Of a DNA stretch of 60,476 bases, positions 19,994 to 28,625 are shown one piece after another (the stretch's first letter is position 1; every line of letters starts with the position of its first letter). The translations under genes were made by a program, and so were the position numbers. The notes under the pieces are model-generated. The model saw only the letters and a program-made list of their open reading frames with translations, had not been told where the DNA came from and did no database searches. Origin of the DNA: Micromonospora zingiberis. GTDB lineage: Bacteria; Actinomycetota; Actinomycetes; Mycobacteriales; Micromonosporaceae. The stretch spans positions 1 through 60,476 of the forward strand of contig NZ_SJJR01000028.1 of assembly GCF_004331455.1 (NCBI RefSeq). Reading direction: 5' to 3'.

Positions 19994-21421
19994 TCACTCC
20001 GGATCGAGGGCCAGCTTCGCGGTGGCCGGATCGAGCGCCGGCCCGGCGGGCAGCCGGACCACCAGGCTGGCCGGCAGGCGCACCGGCTGCACCTGCGAAT
20101 AGCCGAGCATCGCCGGCACCCCCTCGCCGGCCAGCGGGTAGCGATATCCCAGGTCGGTGACCAGGTTGAGGGTGCCGCCGTCCTGGTCGGGCGACGAGGC
20201 CGCGCTGACCAGCACGCCGTGACCGGGCTCGATGACGACCCGGTCGGCCAGCGGAACGCCACTCCCGGTCTGTTCACCGGTACGCACCGGTCCGCGTACC
20301 GGCTCGACCTGGGCGTCGAGCAGCACCGTCGGTTCGTCCTGGCCGGGCTGGTAGGCGGCACAGATGGCCGGGTCGCTGCCGCTGAGCCGGGCGATCTCGG
20401 GGCGTTGCTCCGGTGCGCGGAACCGGCCCGGCTGCGGTGCCGACGCCTTCGGCGCGGCGGCGGCCGTACCGGCGGCGAGTTCGATCGGGACCGGCTTCGT
20501 CCCGTCCTGGTACGCGGCCTGGGTCTCGCTGTCGGCCAGCAGGACATCCGCCTGGACGGGGGTGATCGGGACCAGCCGTTCCCGCTCGACGACGTAGTAC
20601 TGGCGGCTGTCGTTCTGGCTCCGTACCACGAAGACCTGACCGACGCGGGCATCCGGCAACGCCGTCGAGAGGACGCCACGGTCGGCCACCCGCCGGGTGG
20701 CGATCGGCTCACCGGCGGGCAGCGCGTTCAGCCACGCCCCGCCGACCTCCACCACCGGCTCGGCGGTCATCACGAGCCCTTCCAGCACGACCTTCTCGTT
20801 GCGGATCTCGTACCGGTGGTCGCGCCAGACCAGGTGCAGGCGCTTGGACTTGCGGTCGCGTACCAGCAGCGCGGCATCGCCTGGTTCCCGGCCACCACTT
20901 GGTGCCCGCCCGACGGTGAGCACGGTGGTGGCGACGATTCCGCCGGCCGCGTCCCGGGCCGGCTGGGTGCACAGCGTCCACGGACCGTCCAGGATCCGGT
21001 TCGGCGCCGGCAGCGCGTCCGGCGCGTCCGGGATGCCGATGCGGGGCCCCCGGGGCGTGCCCACCAGCGAGTTACGGGACACCGAGACCATCGGCACGGC
21101 CGACTCCATGGCCAGCAGGGCGGACGCGTAGTTGGCCACCGGGTGCAGCCGGCCCTCCCGGTACAGGTACCGGGTGCCGGTCTCCTTCTCCAGGATGACG
21201 GCGGCGCCGTCCTTCCACTTCGTCGCCCCGCCGGGGCGCAACAGCCCGTACACGCCCACCGCCGCCAGGCAGAGCACCGCCACCATGACGCTGGCGAAGC
21301 CGGCGCCACCCAGCCGCCGGAACGGCGCCGCCTCCGGGTCCGGCTCGCGCGCCACCAGGGCGGAGGTCATCCGCTGCACGAAGAACTGGTACGACTGGAC
21401 CTGGTCCCGCCGCGACGGCAT
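19994..21421 (-). CDS. eccB: T7SS core membrane protein EccB
   Basis: A 475-residue single-pass protein. The cytosolic N-terminus carries the EccB hallmark RRDQVQSYQFFVQRMTSAL, followed by one transmembrane helix (about 43-62) and a large extracytoplasmic domain of repeated beta-rich units, including the disulphide Cys pair (LCTQPAR and AICAAYQPG). EccB is part of the EccB-C-D-E pore. The ATG at 21421 has GGGGGAGGG just upstream. It is divergent from the Imm35/SUKH-3 gene. Confidence 0.95.
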   Translation of the reverse strand: MPSRRDQVQSYQFFVQRMTSALVAREPDPEAAPFRRLGGAGFASVMVAVLCLAAVGVYGLLRPGGATKWKDGAAVILEKETGTRYLYREGRLHPVANYASALLAMESAVPMVSVSRNSLVGTPRGPRIGIPDAPDALPAPNRILDGPWTLCTQPARDAAGGIVATTVLTVGRAPSGGREPGDAALLVRDRKSKRLHLVWRDHRYEIRNEKVVLEGLVMTAEPVVEVGGAWLNALPAGEPIATRRVADRGVLSTALPDARVGQVFVVRSQNDSRQYYVVERERLVPITPVQADVLLADSETQAAYQDGTKPVPIELAAGTAAAAPKASAPQPGRFRAPEQRPEIARLSGSDPAICAAYQPGQDEPTVLLDAQVEPVRGPVRTGEQTGSGVPLADRVVIEPGHGVLVSAASSPDQDGGTLNLVTDLGYRYPLAGEGVPAMLGYSQVQPVRLPASLVVRLPAGPALDPATAKLALDPE

Positions 21422-21471
21422 GGCACCCTCCCCCTGGCGTACGCCGGCACGGCCACCATCGCCGGACCGCG

Positions 21472-21488
21472 GTGCCTACCATAGGCAC
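21472..21488. promoter_or_regulatory. Palindrome in the eccB / immunity divergent promoter region
   Basis: GTGCCTA-CCA-TAGGCAC, a perfect 7-base dyad, lies between divergent start codons at 21421 and 21563. On the minus strand it contains TATGGT, which also occurs upstream of the ybaB-like gene, and CATGGTAGG is found upstream of eccD. It could be an operator or a shared -10; this is inference. Confidence 0.35.
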
Positions 21489-21562
21489 GACGTCGAGTCA
21501 GCCGGTGTCCGCACCCGGCGCCGACCGTGGAAGCCGACGACGGCAGCCCGAGGAGCGCAACG

Positions 21563-22309
21563 ATGATCAGTCGCGACGACGCCCTGGCGATCGCCCGCCA
21601 GTGGGCCAGTGCCGGGCGGCCCGGGCCCGCGCCCGAGGTCTTCCTGCACGAGTTCGACCTCGGCTACGTAGCCTGGCGAGCCGAACCCAGGCCCCCGGCC
21701 ACCGACGGTCCACCCGCACCACCACCGGCCACCGGCTACCCCCGGGCGGTCATCGACCGGGAGAGCGGCGAGGTGTCCCAGTGGCCGTCCCTGCCCGAGC
21801 AACTGATCGCCGAGCGGTACGCGCAACGCCGCGCTGCCGAGGGCCGGTTCCCGCCTGATGTACGCCACGTTCTGGAGGCCGCCGGCTGGTTTCCCGGGCG
21901 CGATGTCACCTCGGCGGTCAACCACTGGATGGTCCGTTTCGCCGAAGACCTGGCTGGCCTGGACTGCCCGCCGGTGGCGCGGGCCGCGCTCGTCGAGTTC
22001 GGTGGCCTGGTTCTGCCGCAGTTCGGCAACAGCGGCCGGCTCGGCGGCGGCTTCACCAGTTACATCCATCCCACCCGTGGTGGGGTGCTGACCGAGTCGG
22101 CGCGGATCTTCGCCGAGGAGTACGACAACCCGGTCTACCCGCTCGGCAACAACGAGGACGGCCCGTCCGAGCTGGTGATCGACGCGCAGGGGCGGGTCTT
22201 CATGCTGCACTGGGTCGACGACTTCTTCGTCGCGCCGGACCTCGACTCCGCCATCGTCAGCCTGATCCGGGGCGACCAGATGACCGAGGCGAGCGATCGC
22301 GACTGGTGA
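21563..22309 (+). CDS. Imm35 (YrhB)-SUKH-3 fusion immunity protein
   Basis: A 248-residue protein with two immunity domains. Residues 1-105 are YrhB/Imm35-like (ISRDDALAIARQW, LGYVAWRAE, VIDRESGEVSQWPSLP, AERYAQRR) and match the two small proteins embedded in the toxin frame. Residues 108-240 are SUKH-3-like (VRHVLEAAGWFPGRDVT, LVEFGGLVLPQFG, LGNNEDGPSELVIDAQGRVF). The ATG at 21563 has an AGGAGCG site. It sits alone between eccB and eccD, transcribed against both, with no toxin gene beside it. It is probably immunity against a deamidase or deaminase toxin of the same strain or of neighbours. Confidence 0.85.
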   Translation: MISRDDALAIARQWASAGRPGPAPEVFLHEFDLGYVAWRAEPRPPATDGPPAPPPATGYPRAVIDRESGEVSQWPSLPEQLIAERYAQRRAAEGRFPPDVRHVLEAAGWFPGRDVTSAVNHWMVRFAEDLAGLDCPPVARAALVEFGGLVLPQFGNSGRLGGGFTSYIHPTRGGVLTESARIFAEEYDNPVYPLGNNEDGPSELVIDAQGRVFMLHWVDDFFVAPDLDSAIVSLIRGDQMTEASDRDW

Positions 22310-22318
22310 CCCGCCGGG

Positions 22319-23707
22319 TCAGCCGTTGATCGCTCGCATGAACGCGTAGAGGCCCAGCACGCTGCAGGCCAGCGGCACCACGGCGAGTTGGAGCAGGATG
22401 TCGAAGATGTCGCCGAGCCGGGCCAGGCGGGGCGACGGGGCACGCCGGCTGTAGGCGAGCCCGGCGGCGGCCGAGAACCCGGCCGCGACCAGCGCCACCG
22501 GCAGTACGGCCAGCACCCGCGCGGCGGTCGACGCGTCGGCGGCGCCGACCAGCGGCAGCAGACCCAGACCCGCCAGGCCGACGGCCAGCATCGGGACGCG
22601 GTGCCGCACGGTCGTCACCAGCCGGGCCCGCAGCAGGTAACCCAGCGAGATCACCCCGGCGAGCAGCAGCGCGGAGAGCGTGCCGGTCGCGGTGAGCACC
22701 ACCAGGCAGCCGATGGTGACGAGGAACGCGCCGAAGATCATGCCGGTGAGCACTTCGTCGGCCCGGGCGGTGGCCTGGTAGATCACTTCCCGCTTCGGCT
22801 GCGGTTCGTCGCGCAGCAGGTCCTCGGCGGTACGCGGCAGCGCCGGCATCGGCATCTTGCCCAGCCGTACGGACAGCAGTGGCATGGCCGGCAGCAGCAG
22901 GGTCACCGCGCTGACCACGATGGCGGTGCCCTGCGCGGCATCCATCGAGCCGAGCGCGAGCAGCCCACCCACCATGCCCCAGAAGCCGACGAAGACCGCC
23001 GCCACGAAGACCCGGGTCGCGTCGCCCACGCCGAGCAGGCCGAGCAGGCCGGAGAGCAGCAGCACGGCGGATCCGAGCAGGATGTGCGGTGCGCCCAGCG
23101 CCCACACCGACTCACCGGTGCCGATCACCAGCACCCCACCGACGAAGGCGTACGGCAGACCGGCGGCGGCGACCACCGCGCCGGCCAGGGAGTCGGCCAT
23201 CGCCCGGGACAGCACGATGCCGCAGAGCAGCAGCAGTGCGGCGGCGCCGAGTGCGACCGCGCCACCGAGCCAGCCGGGTTCCGCGGAGGTCACGATCACG
23301 ACCAGGCCGAGCAGCAGCAGCACCCCGGCCACGATCAGGCCGGTCAGTCGGGTGGCGAACGGGGTCCAGGCCACGCCGCGCCGCCGGGCACCGTCGGCCA
23401 CGGCCTCCATCAGGTCGTCGTACGCCAACTCCGGCCACTCGGTGCGGCGCGGCACCAGGTGCAGCGTCTCGCCGTCGCGGACGTTCTGCGCCGCCAGCGT
23501 ACGGGTCAGGTCGACGGCGCTGCCGTCGCTGCGACGCAGCATCCAGCCACCGTGGGCGGTGCCGTCCGACGGTTCCTCGTCGGCTTGACGCAGCACCGCG
23601 GGCAGCAGCCCGACGAGCGGCAGATGCTCGGGCAGTGCGAGATCCAGCCGCCGGTTGGGGGCGACGACGGCGATACGCGCGAGTCCGGTTCCGGCCTGGG
23701 TGACCAC
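22319..23707 (-). CDS. eccD: T7SS integral membrane protein EccD
   Basis: A 462-residue protein. Residues 1-85 form the ubiquitin-like YukD domain (LARIAVVAPNRRLDLALPEH, DGETLHLVPRR) and are followed by about 11 transmembrane helices. EccD forms the membrane vestibule of the ESX pore. The GTG at 23707 has GAGGGG 7 bases upstream. It is divergent from eccC and its 3' end lies 9 bases from the stop of the convergent immunity gene. Confidence 0.95.
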   Translation of the reverse strand: MVTQAGTGLARIAVVAPNRRLDLALPEHLPLVGLLPAVLRQADEEPSDGTAHGGWMLRRSDGSAVDLTRTLAAQNVRDGETLHLVPRRTEWPELAYDDLMEAVADGARRRGVAWTPFATRLTGLIVAGVLLLLGLVVIVTSAEPGWLGGAVALGAAALLLLCGIVLSRAMADSLAGAVVAAAGLPYAFVGGVLVIGTGESVWALGAPHILLGSAVLLLSGLLGLLGVGDATRVFVAAVFVGFWGMVGGLLALGSMDAAQGTAIVVSAVTLLLPAMPLLSVRLGKMPMPALPRTAEDLLRDEPQPKREVIYQATARADEVLTGMIFGAFLVTIGCLVVLTATGTLSALLLAGVISLGYLLRARLVTTVRHRVPMLAVGLAGLGLLPLVGAADASTAARVLAVLPVALVAAGFSAAAGLAYSRRAPSPRLARLGDIFDILLQLAVVPLACSVLGLYAFMRAING

Positions 23708-23878
23708 TGACGACCCCTCGGTACGAGGAGCGGGCCGTCGCGGCCCGCGGCTGTCCTGACGGGAGAAGGCTACCTACCATGTGCCGGTGACGCGGGTGCC
23801 GGTTCGCGGCGGCGGCCGAGCGTACGGGGGTGCCGGGTGTGGTTGCCACACCCACGAGAGGCAACGGAGGTCTGTCAC

Positions 23879-26800
23879 GTGAGCACGGTGGTCGTCAAGC
23901 GACCCGCCCGGCAGCCGGAACCGGAGTACCCCTCCGGCGAGGTGCTCCTGGAGGCGCCACCCGAGGTGCCCGCGCCGAGCGGCAAGGCGTGGGGGCAGAT
24001 GATGATGCTGCTGCCGATGCTGGCCGGTTCCTTCGCGATGGCGCTGATGTTCGCCGGTCGCGGCGGGTCGACCCTCGGCTATGTCACCGGTGGCCTGTTC
24101 GGGCTCTCCGCCATCGGCATGCTCGGCGCCCAGTTGACGAACAACGCCGGTGGCCCGAGCAAGCAGGAGATGCTGCAGAAGCGTCGGGAGTACATGACGC
24201 ACCTGTCCCGGCAGCGCCGCCGGGTCCTCAAGACGGTTCGCGGGCAGCGGGAGGCGGCCTTCTACCGACACCCGGATCCGGACGCGCTCTGGTCCCTGCC
24301 GCTCGGGCCGCGACTGTGGGAGCGTCGGCGCGGCGACGTGGACTTCGCCACCGTCCGCATCGGTCTGGGGCCGCAGGAACTGGCCACTCCGCTGGTACCA
24401 CCGCCGGCGACGTCGCTGGAGAAGCTCGAACCGATGTGCGCGCTGGCGCTCCGCCGGTTCCTCACCACCTACGGCGAGGTGCCGGACCTGCCGGTGACCA
24501 TGGCCCTGAACGGTTTCGCCCGGGTGCATCTGCGCGGCGACACCGACCGGGCCCGGGGCATGGTGCGGGCGGTGCTCGCCCAGGCGACCGCCTTCCACGC
24601 TCCCGACGACATGCTCGTCGCGGTCTGCGTCTCGGCGGACCGGCGGGCCGCCTGGGAGTGGACGAAGTGGCTGCCGCACGCGCTGCACCCGTCGCGCACC
24701 GACGCGCTCGGCCAACTGCGGTTGGTGTCGTCCTCGGTGACCGGCCTGGAGGCGATGCTCGACGACGTGCTGGCCAGCCGGCCCCGGTTCAACGCCAGCG
24801 GCGGTGCGTCGCACGTCGGCGGGCCGCACGTGCTGGTGGTCATCGACGGCGGCGACACCGCCGGTTCGGACCACCTGATGACCGACGGCGGCGTGGAGGG
24901 CGTCACCCTGCTCGACCTGTCCACCCCGGCGCCCCGGATGCTCGACCGGGCGCGGCTGGTGCTCGACGTGACCACGGACGGTCAGTTGCACAGCCTCACC
25001 GTGGACGGTCCGGCGGAGATCGGCCGTGCCGACGACTGCCAGGTGCCGGAGATCGAGGCACTGGCCATGCAGCTGGCCCCGCTGCGGCTCTCGGCCGCCT
25101 CCCGTGGCGGGGGCGATACCCCGCTCACCACCGAACTGGGCCTGACCGATCTGCTCGACATCGGCGACCCGTACGAGTTCGACGTCGATCGGGCCTGGCA
25201 GCCGCGACCCAACCGGGACAAGCTGCGGGTGCCGATCGGGGTGGGCACCGACGGCGGGCCGGTGGAGCTGGACCTCAAGGAGTCGGCGCAGGACGGCATG
25301 GGCCCACACGGGCTGCTCATCGGCGCCACCGGCTCCGGCAAGTCCGAACTGCTGCGCACCCTGGTGCTGGCGCTGGCCGCCACCCACTCGTCGGAGAGCC
25401 TCAACTTCGTCCTGGTCGACTTCAAGGGCGGCGCCACCTTTACCCGGCTGGACGGCTTGCCGCACACCAGCGCGGTCATCACCAACCTGGCCGACGAGCT
25501 GCCGCTGGTGGACCGGATGACCGACGCCATCAACGGCGAGCTGGTACGCCGGCAGGAACTGCTGCGCTCGGCGGGCAACTACGCCTCCCAGCGCGACTAC
25601 GAGAAGGCCCGCGCGGCGGGTGCTCCGCTGTCGTCGCTGCCGAGCCTGTTGATCATCTGCGACGAGTTCTCCGAGCTGCTCACCGCGAAGCCCGACTTCA
25701 TCGACATGTTCGTGCAGATCGGCCGGGTGGGCCGGTCGTTGGGCGTACACCTGCTGCTGGCCTCGCAGCGGCTGGAGGAGGGCCGGCTGCGCGGGCTGGA
25801 CACCCACCTGTCGTACCGGATCGGTCTGCGGACCTTCTCGGCGATGGAGTCGCGGGTGGTGCTCGGCGCCACCGACGCGTACGAGTTGCCCCGTTCGCCG
25901 GGGCACGGTTACCTGCGCTTCGGCACAGAGCCGCTGGTGCGGTTCAAGGCGGCGTACGTCTCCGGCGCCTACCGCAGCAAGACCGCCGCGGCGGTGGCGG
26001 CCGGTGACGGCGAGAACCGGGTACGCGAGTACACCACCAGCTACGTCGCGCCGCCGGTGACCCGTACGCCCAAGGAGGAGCAGGCGCCGGAGCCGGCCGA
26101 CGGGGTCGGCGAGAGCGTGCTGGACATCCTGGTCGGGCGGCTCACCGGCCGGGGCAAGCCGGCGCACCAGGTGTGGCTCCCGCCGCTGGCCGAGCCACCG
26201 ACGCTGGACCAGTTGCTCCCGCCGTTGACCGCCGACCCGGCGCGCGGGGTGACCGTGGCGCACGCCGGCCTGCTCGGCGAGTTGCAGGTGGCGGTCGGCA
26301 TCGTCGACAAGCCCTTCGAACAGCGCCGGGACGTGCTCTGGTTCGACCTGGCCGGGGCGGCCGGCCACGCGGTGATCGTCGGTGGGCCGCAGAGCGGCAA
26401 GAGCACCCTGCTGCGGACCGTGGTCACCGCGCTGGCGCTCACCCACACTCCCCGGGAAGCCCAGGTGTACTGCCTCGACCTGGGCAGCAGCGCGTTGTCG
26501 TCGCTGCGGGACCTGCCACACGTCGGTTCGGTGGCGACCCGGCTGGACGCCGGCCTGGTTCGGCGTACGGTCGCCGAACTGCAACTGCTGATGGGCGAGC
26601 GGGAGCGGCGCTTCGCCGAACGCGGCGTCGACTCGATGGCCGAGTACCGGCGGGCCCGCCGGCACGGTCAGCACGGCGACGACCCGTTCGGTGACGTCTT
26701 CCTCGTCATCGACGGCTGGGCGACGTTGCGCTCGGAGTTCGAGGACCTGGAACCGACCATCAACGACATCGCCAACCGGGGGCTCTCCTTCGGCATCCAC

Positions 26801-27841
26801 CTGATCGTCACCGCCGGACGCTGGATGGATCTGCGCCCGGCGGTGCGGGACGTCTTCGGTACCCGGCTGGAGTTGTGGCTGGCCGACGCCAGCGACTCCA
26901 ACCTGGATCGCCGGGCGGCGATGAACGTGCCGGAGAAGTCGCCGGGGCGGGGCATCACCCCGGACGGGCAGCAGTTCCTGGCGGCACTGCCACGCACCGA
27001 CGGCGCGCAGGAGACGGAGACCCTGCCCGAGGGGGCGCGCAAGCTGGTCACCGACCTGGCCGCCGCCTGGCAGGGGCCGGGCGCACCACCGATCCGGCTG
27101 CTTCCGCCGAGCGTCCCGTACGGCAGCCTGCCGAGCACCGGGCGGCCCGGCGTGCCGATCGGCATCGCCGAGGTCGATCTTCAGCCGGTGCACCTGGACT
27201 TCGCCGCCGACCCGCACTTCATCCTCTTCGGCGACGGCGAGTCGGGTAAGAGCACCTTCCTGCGGGCGCTGGCGCAGACCATCGTCGACCGCCACGAGCT
27301 GACCGAGGCGCGGCTGGTCATCGTCGACTACCGGCGTAGCCTGCTGGGCGACATCGACACGCCGCACCTGATCGGGTACGGCTCCACGGCGCAGGTCACC
27401 GAGACCATCGTGACCGAGGTCGCGGCGGTGATGCGGGACCGGCTGCCCCCGCCGGACATCAACGCGGAGCGGCTGCGGGCCCGGGACTGGTGGAAGGGCC
27501 CCGACCTGTACGTGCTGGTCGACGACTACGACCTGGTCGCCGGTGCGGGCAGCAACCCGCTGACCCCACTGCTGGAGTTCCTGCCCCAGGCCCGGGACAT
27601 CGGTCTGCACCTGGTCATCGCCCGCCGCACCGGCGGCGCGAGCCGGGCGCTCTACGAGCCGGTGCTCATGCGACTGCGGGAGATCAGCACGCCCGGCATC
27701 GTGATGTCCGGCAACCGGGACGAGGGGGTGCTGCTCGGTACCGTCCGACCCGGGCCGCTGCCGCCGGGGCGGGGCTGGTTGGTGTCCCGGCGCGGGGCCA
27801 CCCGGCTGGTGCAGTTGGTGAACCTTCCACCCCGCTCCTGA
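23879..27841 (+). CDS. eccC: T7SS ATPase EccC (single-chain, three FtsK/SpoIIIE domains)
   Basis: A 1320-residue motor. Two transmembrane helices lie at about residues 38-85, followed by a DUF-type stalk ATPase region and three P-loop domains: GATGSGKS (482-489), GGPQSGKS (835-842) and GDGESGKS (1118-1125). DEFSELL is the Walker B region of the first domain. EccC recognises the C-terminal export signals of WXG substrates and powers secretion. Here it is one polypeptide, unlike the split EccCa/EccCb of mycobacterial ESX-1. GTG 23879 was chosen for GGAGG 8 bases upstream. Confidence 0.95.
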   Translation: MSTVVVKRPARQPEPEYPSGEVLLEAPPEVPAPSGKAWGQMMMLLPMLAGSFAMALMFAGRGGSTLGYVTGGLFGLSAIGMLGAQLTNNAGGPSKQEMLQKRREYMTHLSRQRRRVLKTVRGQREAAFYRHPDPDALWSLPLGPRLWERRRGDVDFATVRIGLGPQELATPLVPPPATSLEKLEPMCALALRRFLTTYGEVPDLPVTMALNGFARVHLRGDTDRARGMVRAVLAQATAFHAPDDMLVAVCVSADRRAAWEWTKWLPHALHPSRTDALGQLRLVSSSVTGLEAMLDDVLASRPRFNASGGASHVGGPHVLVVIDGGDTAGSDHLMTDGGVEGVTLLDLSTPAPRMLDRARLVLDVTTDGQLHSLTVDGPAEIGRADDCQVPEIEALAMQLAPLRLSAASRGGGDTPLTTELGLTDLLDIGDPYEFDVDRAWQPRPNRDKLRVPIGVGTDGGPVELDLKESAQDGMGPHGLLIGATGSGKSELLRTLVLALAATHSSESLNFVLVDFKGGATFTRLDGLPHTSAVITNLADELPLVDRMTDAINGELVRRQELLRSAGNYASQRDYEKARAAGAPLSSLPSLLIICDEFSELLTAKPDFIDMFVQIGRVGRSLGVHLLLASQRLEEGRLRGLDTHLSYRIGLRTFSAMESRVVLGATDAYELPRSPGHGYLRFGTEPLVRFKAAYVSGAYRSKTAAAVAAGDGENRVREYTTSYVAPPVTRTPKEEQAPEPADGVGESVLDILVGRLTGRGKPAHQVWLPPLAEPPTLDQLLPPLTADPARGVTVAHAGLLGELQVAVGIVDKPFEQRRDVLWFDLAGAAGHAVIVGGPQSGKSTLLRTVVTALALTHTPREAQVYCLDLGSSALSSLRDLPHVGSVATRLDAGLVRRTVAELQLLMGERERRFAERGVDSMAEYRRARRHGQHGDDPFGDVFLVIDGWATLRSEFEDLEPTINDIANRGLSFGIHLIVTAGRWMDLRPAVRDVFGTRLELWLADASDSNLDRRAAMNVPEKSPGRGITPDGQQFLAALPRTDGAQETETLPEGARKLVTDLAAAWQGPGAPPIRLLPPSVPYGSLPSTGRPGVPIGIAEVDLQPVHLDFAADPHFILFGDGESGKSTFLRALAQTIVDRHELTEARLVIVDYRRSLLGDIDTPHLIGYGSTAQVTETIVTEVAAVMRDRLPPPDINAERLRARDWWKGPDLYVLVDDYDLVAGAGSNPLTPLLEFLPQARDIGLHLVIARRTGGASRALYEPVLMRLREISTPGIVMSGNRDEGVLLGTVRPGPLPPGRGWLVSRRGATRLVQLVNLPPRS

Positions 27842-27907
27842 GCTGCGTACGGGGTTGCCTGATCCGGCTACCGTCGGCCAGAGTGGACCTGCGGTGCGCG
27901 GCGGTGA

Positions 27908-27927
27908 CGCTCCGGCCTGCCGGAGCG
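27908..27927 (+). terminator. Hairpin downstream of eccC
   Basis: CGCTCCGGC and GCCGGAGCG form a 9-base stem with a 2-base loop in the 132 bases between eccC and the next gene. It could attenuate read-through; there is no U-tract. Confidence 0.4.
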
Positions 27928-27973
27928 CGGGACGGTCGCGCCAACACCGTGTGAGTCAAACGGGGGAGGGATC

Positions 27974-28591
27974 ATGGGCGACGAGTGGCTCGTCAACGAG
28001 AACATCGACGTCGATGTCAGCCAGTTGCAGGACTTCGCGAAGGCCATCCAGAAGGAGCTGGACACGAATTTCCTGCCCAGCTTCGACAACGGTCTGCGTC
28101 CGATGCTCACCGTGCAGGCCCCGTTCGGCGGCGGTGGGCTGAAGGAGGGCGCGTTCTTCCGGGGCCGGCACGACGAGAGCCGGATTGCCGTGGGGCAGCT
28201 GATGGGCGATGTGATCAAGGGTCTTACCTCGCTCAGCGTGGCGGCCACCTCCATCTCCGCCGAATACCTCATGGGTGACGCGCTGGCCCAGGCCACCAAC
28301 GACGACGTCTACAACGCCTTCCGCGCGGCGAACGGCGAACAGACGCTCAGCGAGCGGTGGCAGGAGGAGGGTGGTCCGGCGGACGCCATTCCGGCGGAGA
28401 CAAGCAACCCGGCGGTCACCGACCCCTACTACGGCATGGACTCCTGCCCGACCGAGGACACCCGCGAGCAGGCCCCGGCGTGGGCTCAGGGGGAGGTCGT
28501 GGGCGAGGGGACGAGCGCGTACGAGATCGAGGATGAGCGTCACCACATGTTCGGTGACGAATTCCGAGTGGACCGGTCGAGCCAGCGGTGA
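27974..28591 (+). CDS. T7SS-associated helical protein
   Basis: A 205-residue protein. The N-terminal 110 residues are helical and WXG100-like in layout (IDVDVSQLQDFAKAIQKEL, LTSLSVAATSISAEYL). An acidic, Pro/Glu-rich tail of about 90 residues ends in DEFRVDRSS. There is no W-x-G and no signal peptide. GGGGGAGGG precedes the ATG closely. It is followed by the 566-residue WXG/proline-rich protein, and together they resemble a PE/PPE- or EspC/EspI-like substrate pair encoded after eccC. The function is inferred from position and fold. Confidence 0.75.
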   Translation: MGDEWLVNENIDVDVSQLQDFAKAIQKELDTNFLPSFDNGLRPMLTVQAPFGGGGLKEGAFFRGRHDESRIAVGQLMGDVIKGLTSLSVAATSISAEYLMGDALAQATNDDVYNAFRAANGEQTLSERWQEEGGPADAIPAETSNPAVTDPYYGMDSCPTEDTREQAPAWAQGEVVGEGTSAYEIEDERHHMFGDEFRVDRSSQR

Positions 28592-28625
28592 CAGCCGACA
28601 GGGGCGGGGGACCTGAGGAGCGGGG

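Noticed and set aside
23774..27610. Minus-strand open frame of 1278 codons opposite eccC
   Set aside because: Antisense artefact of high GC: the plus strand encodes an intact EccC with three Walker A motifs.
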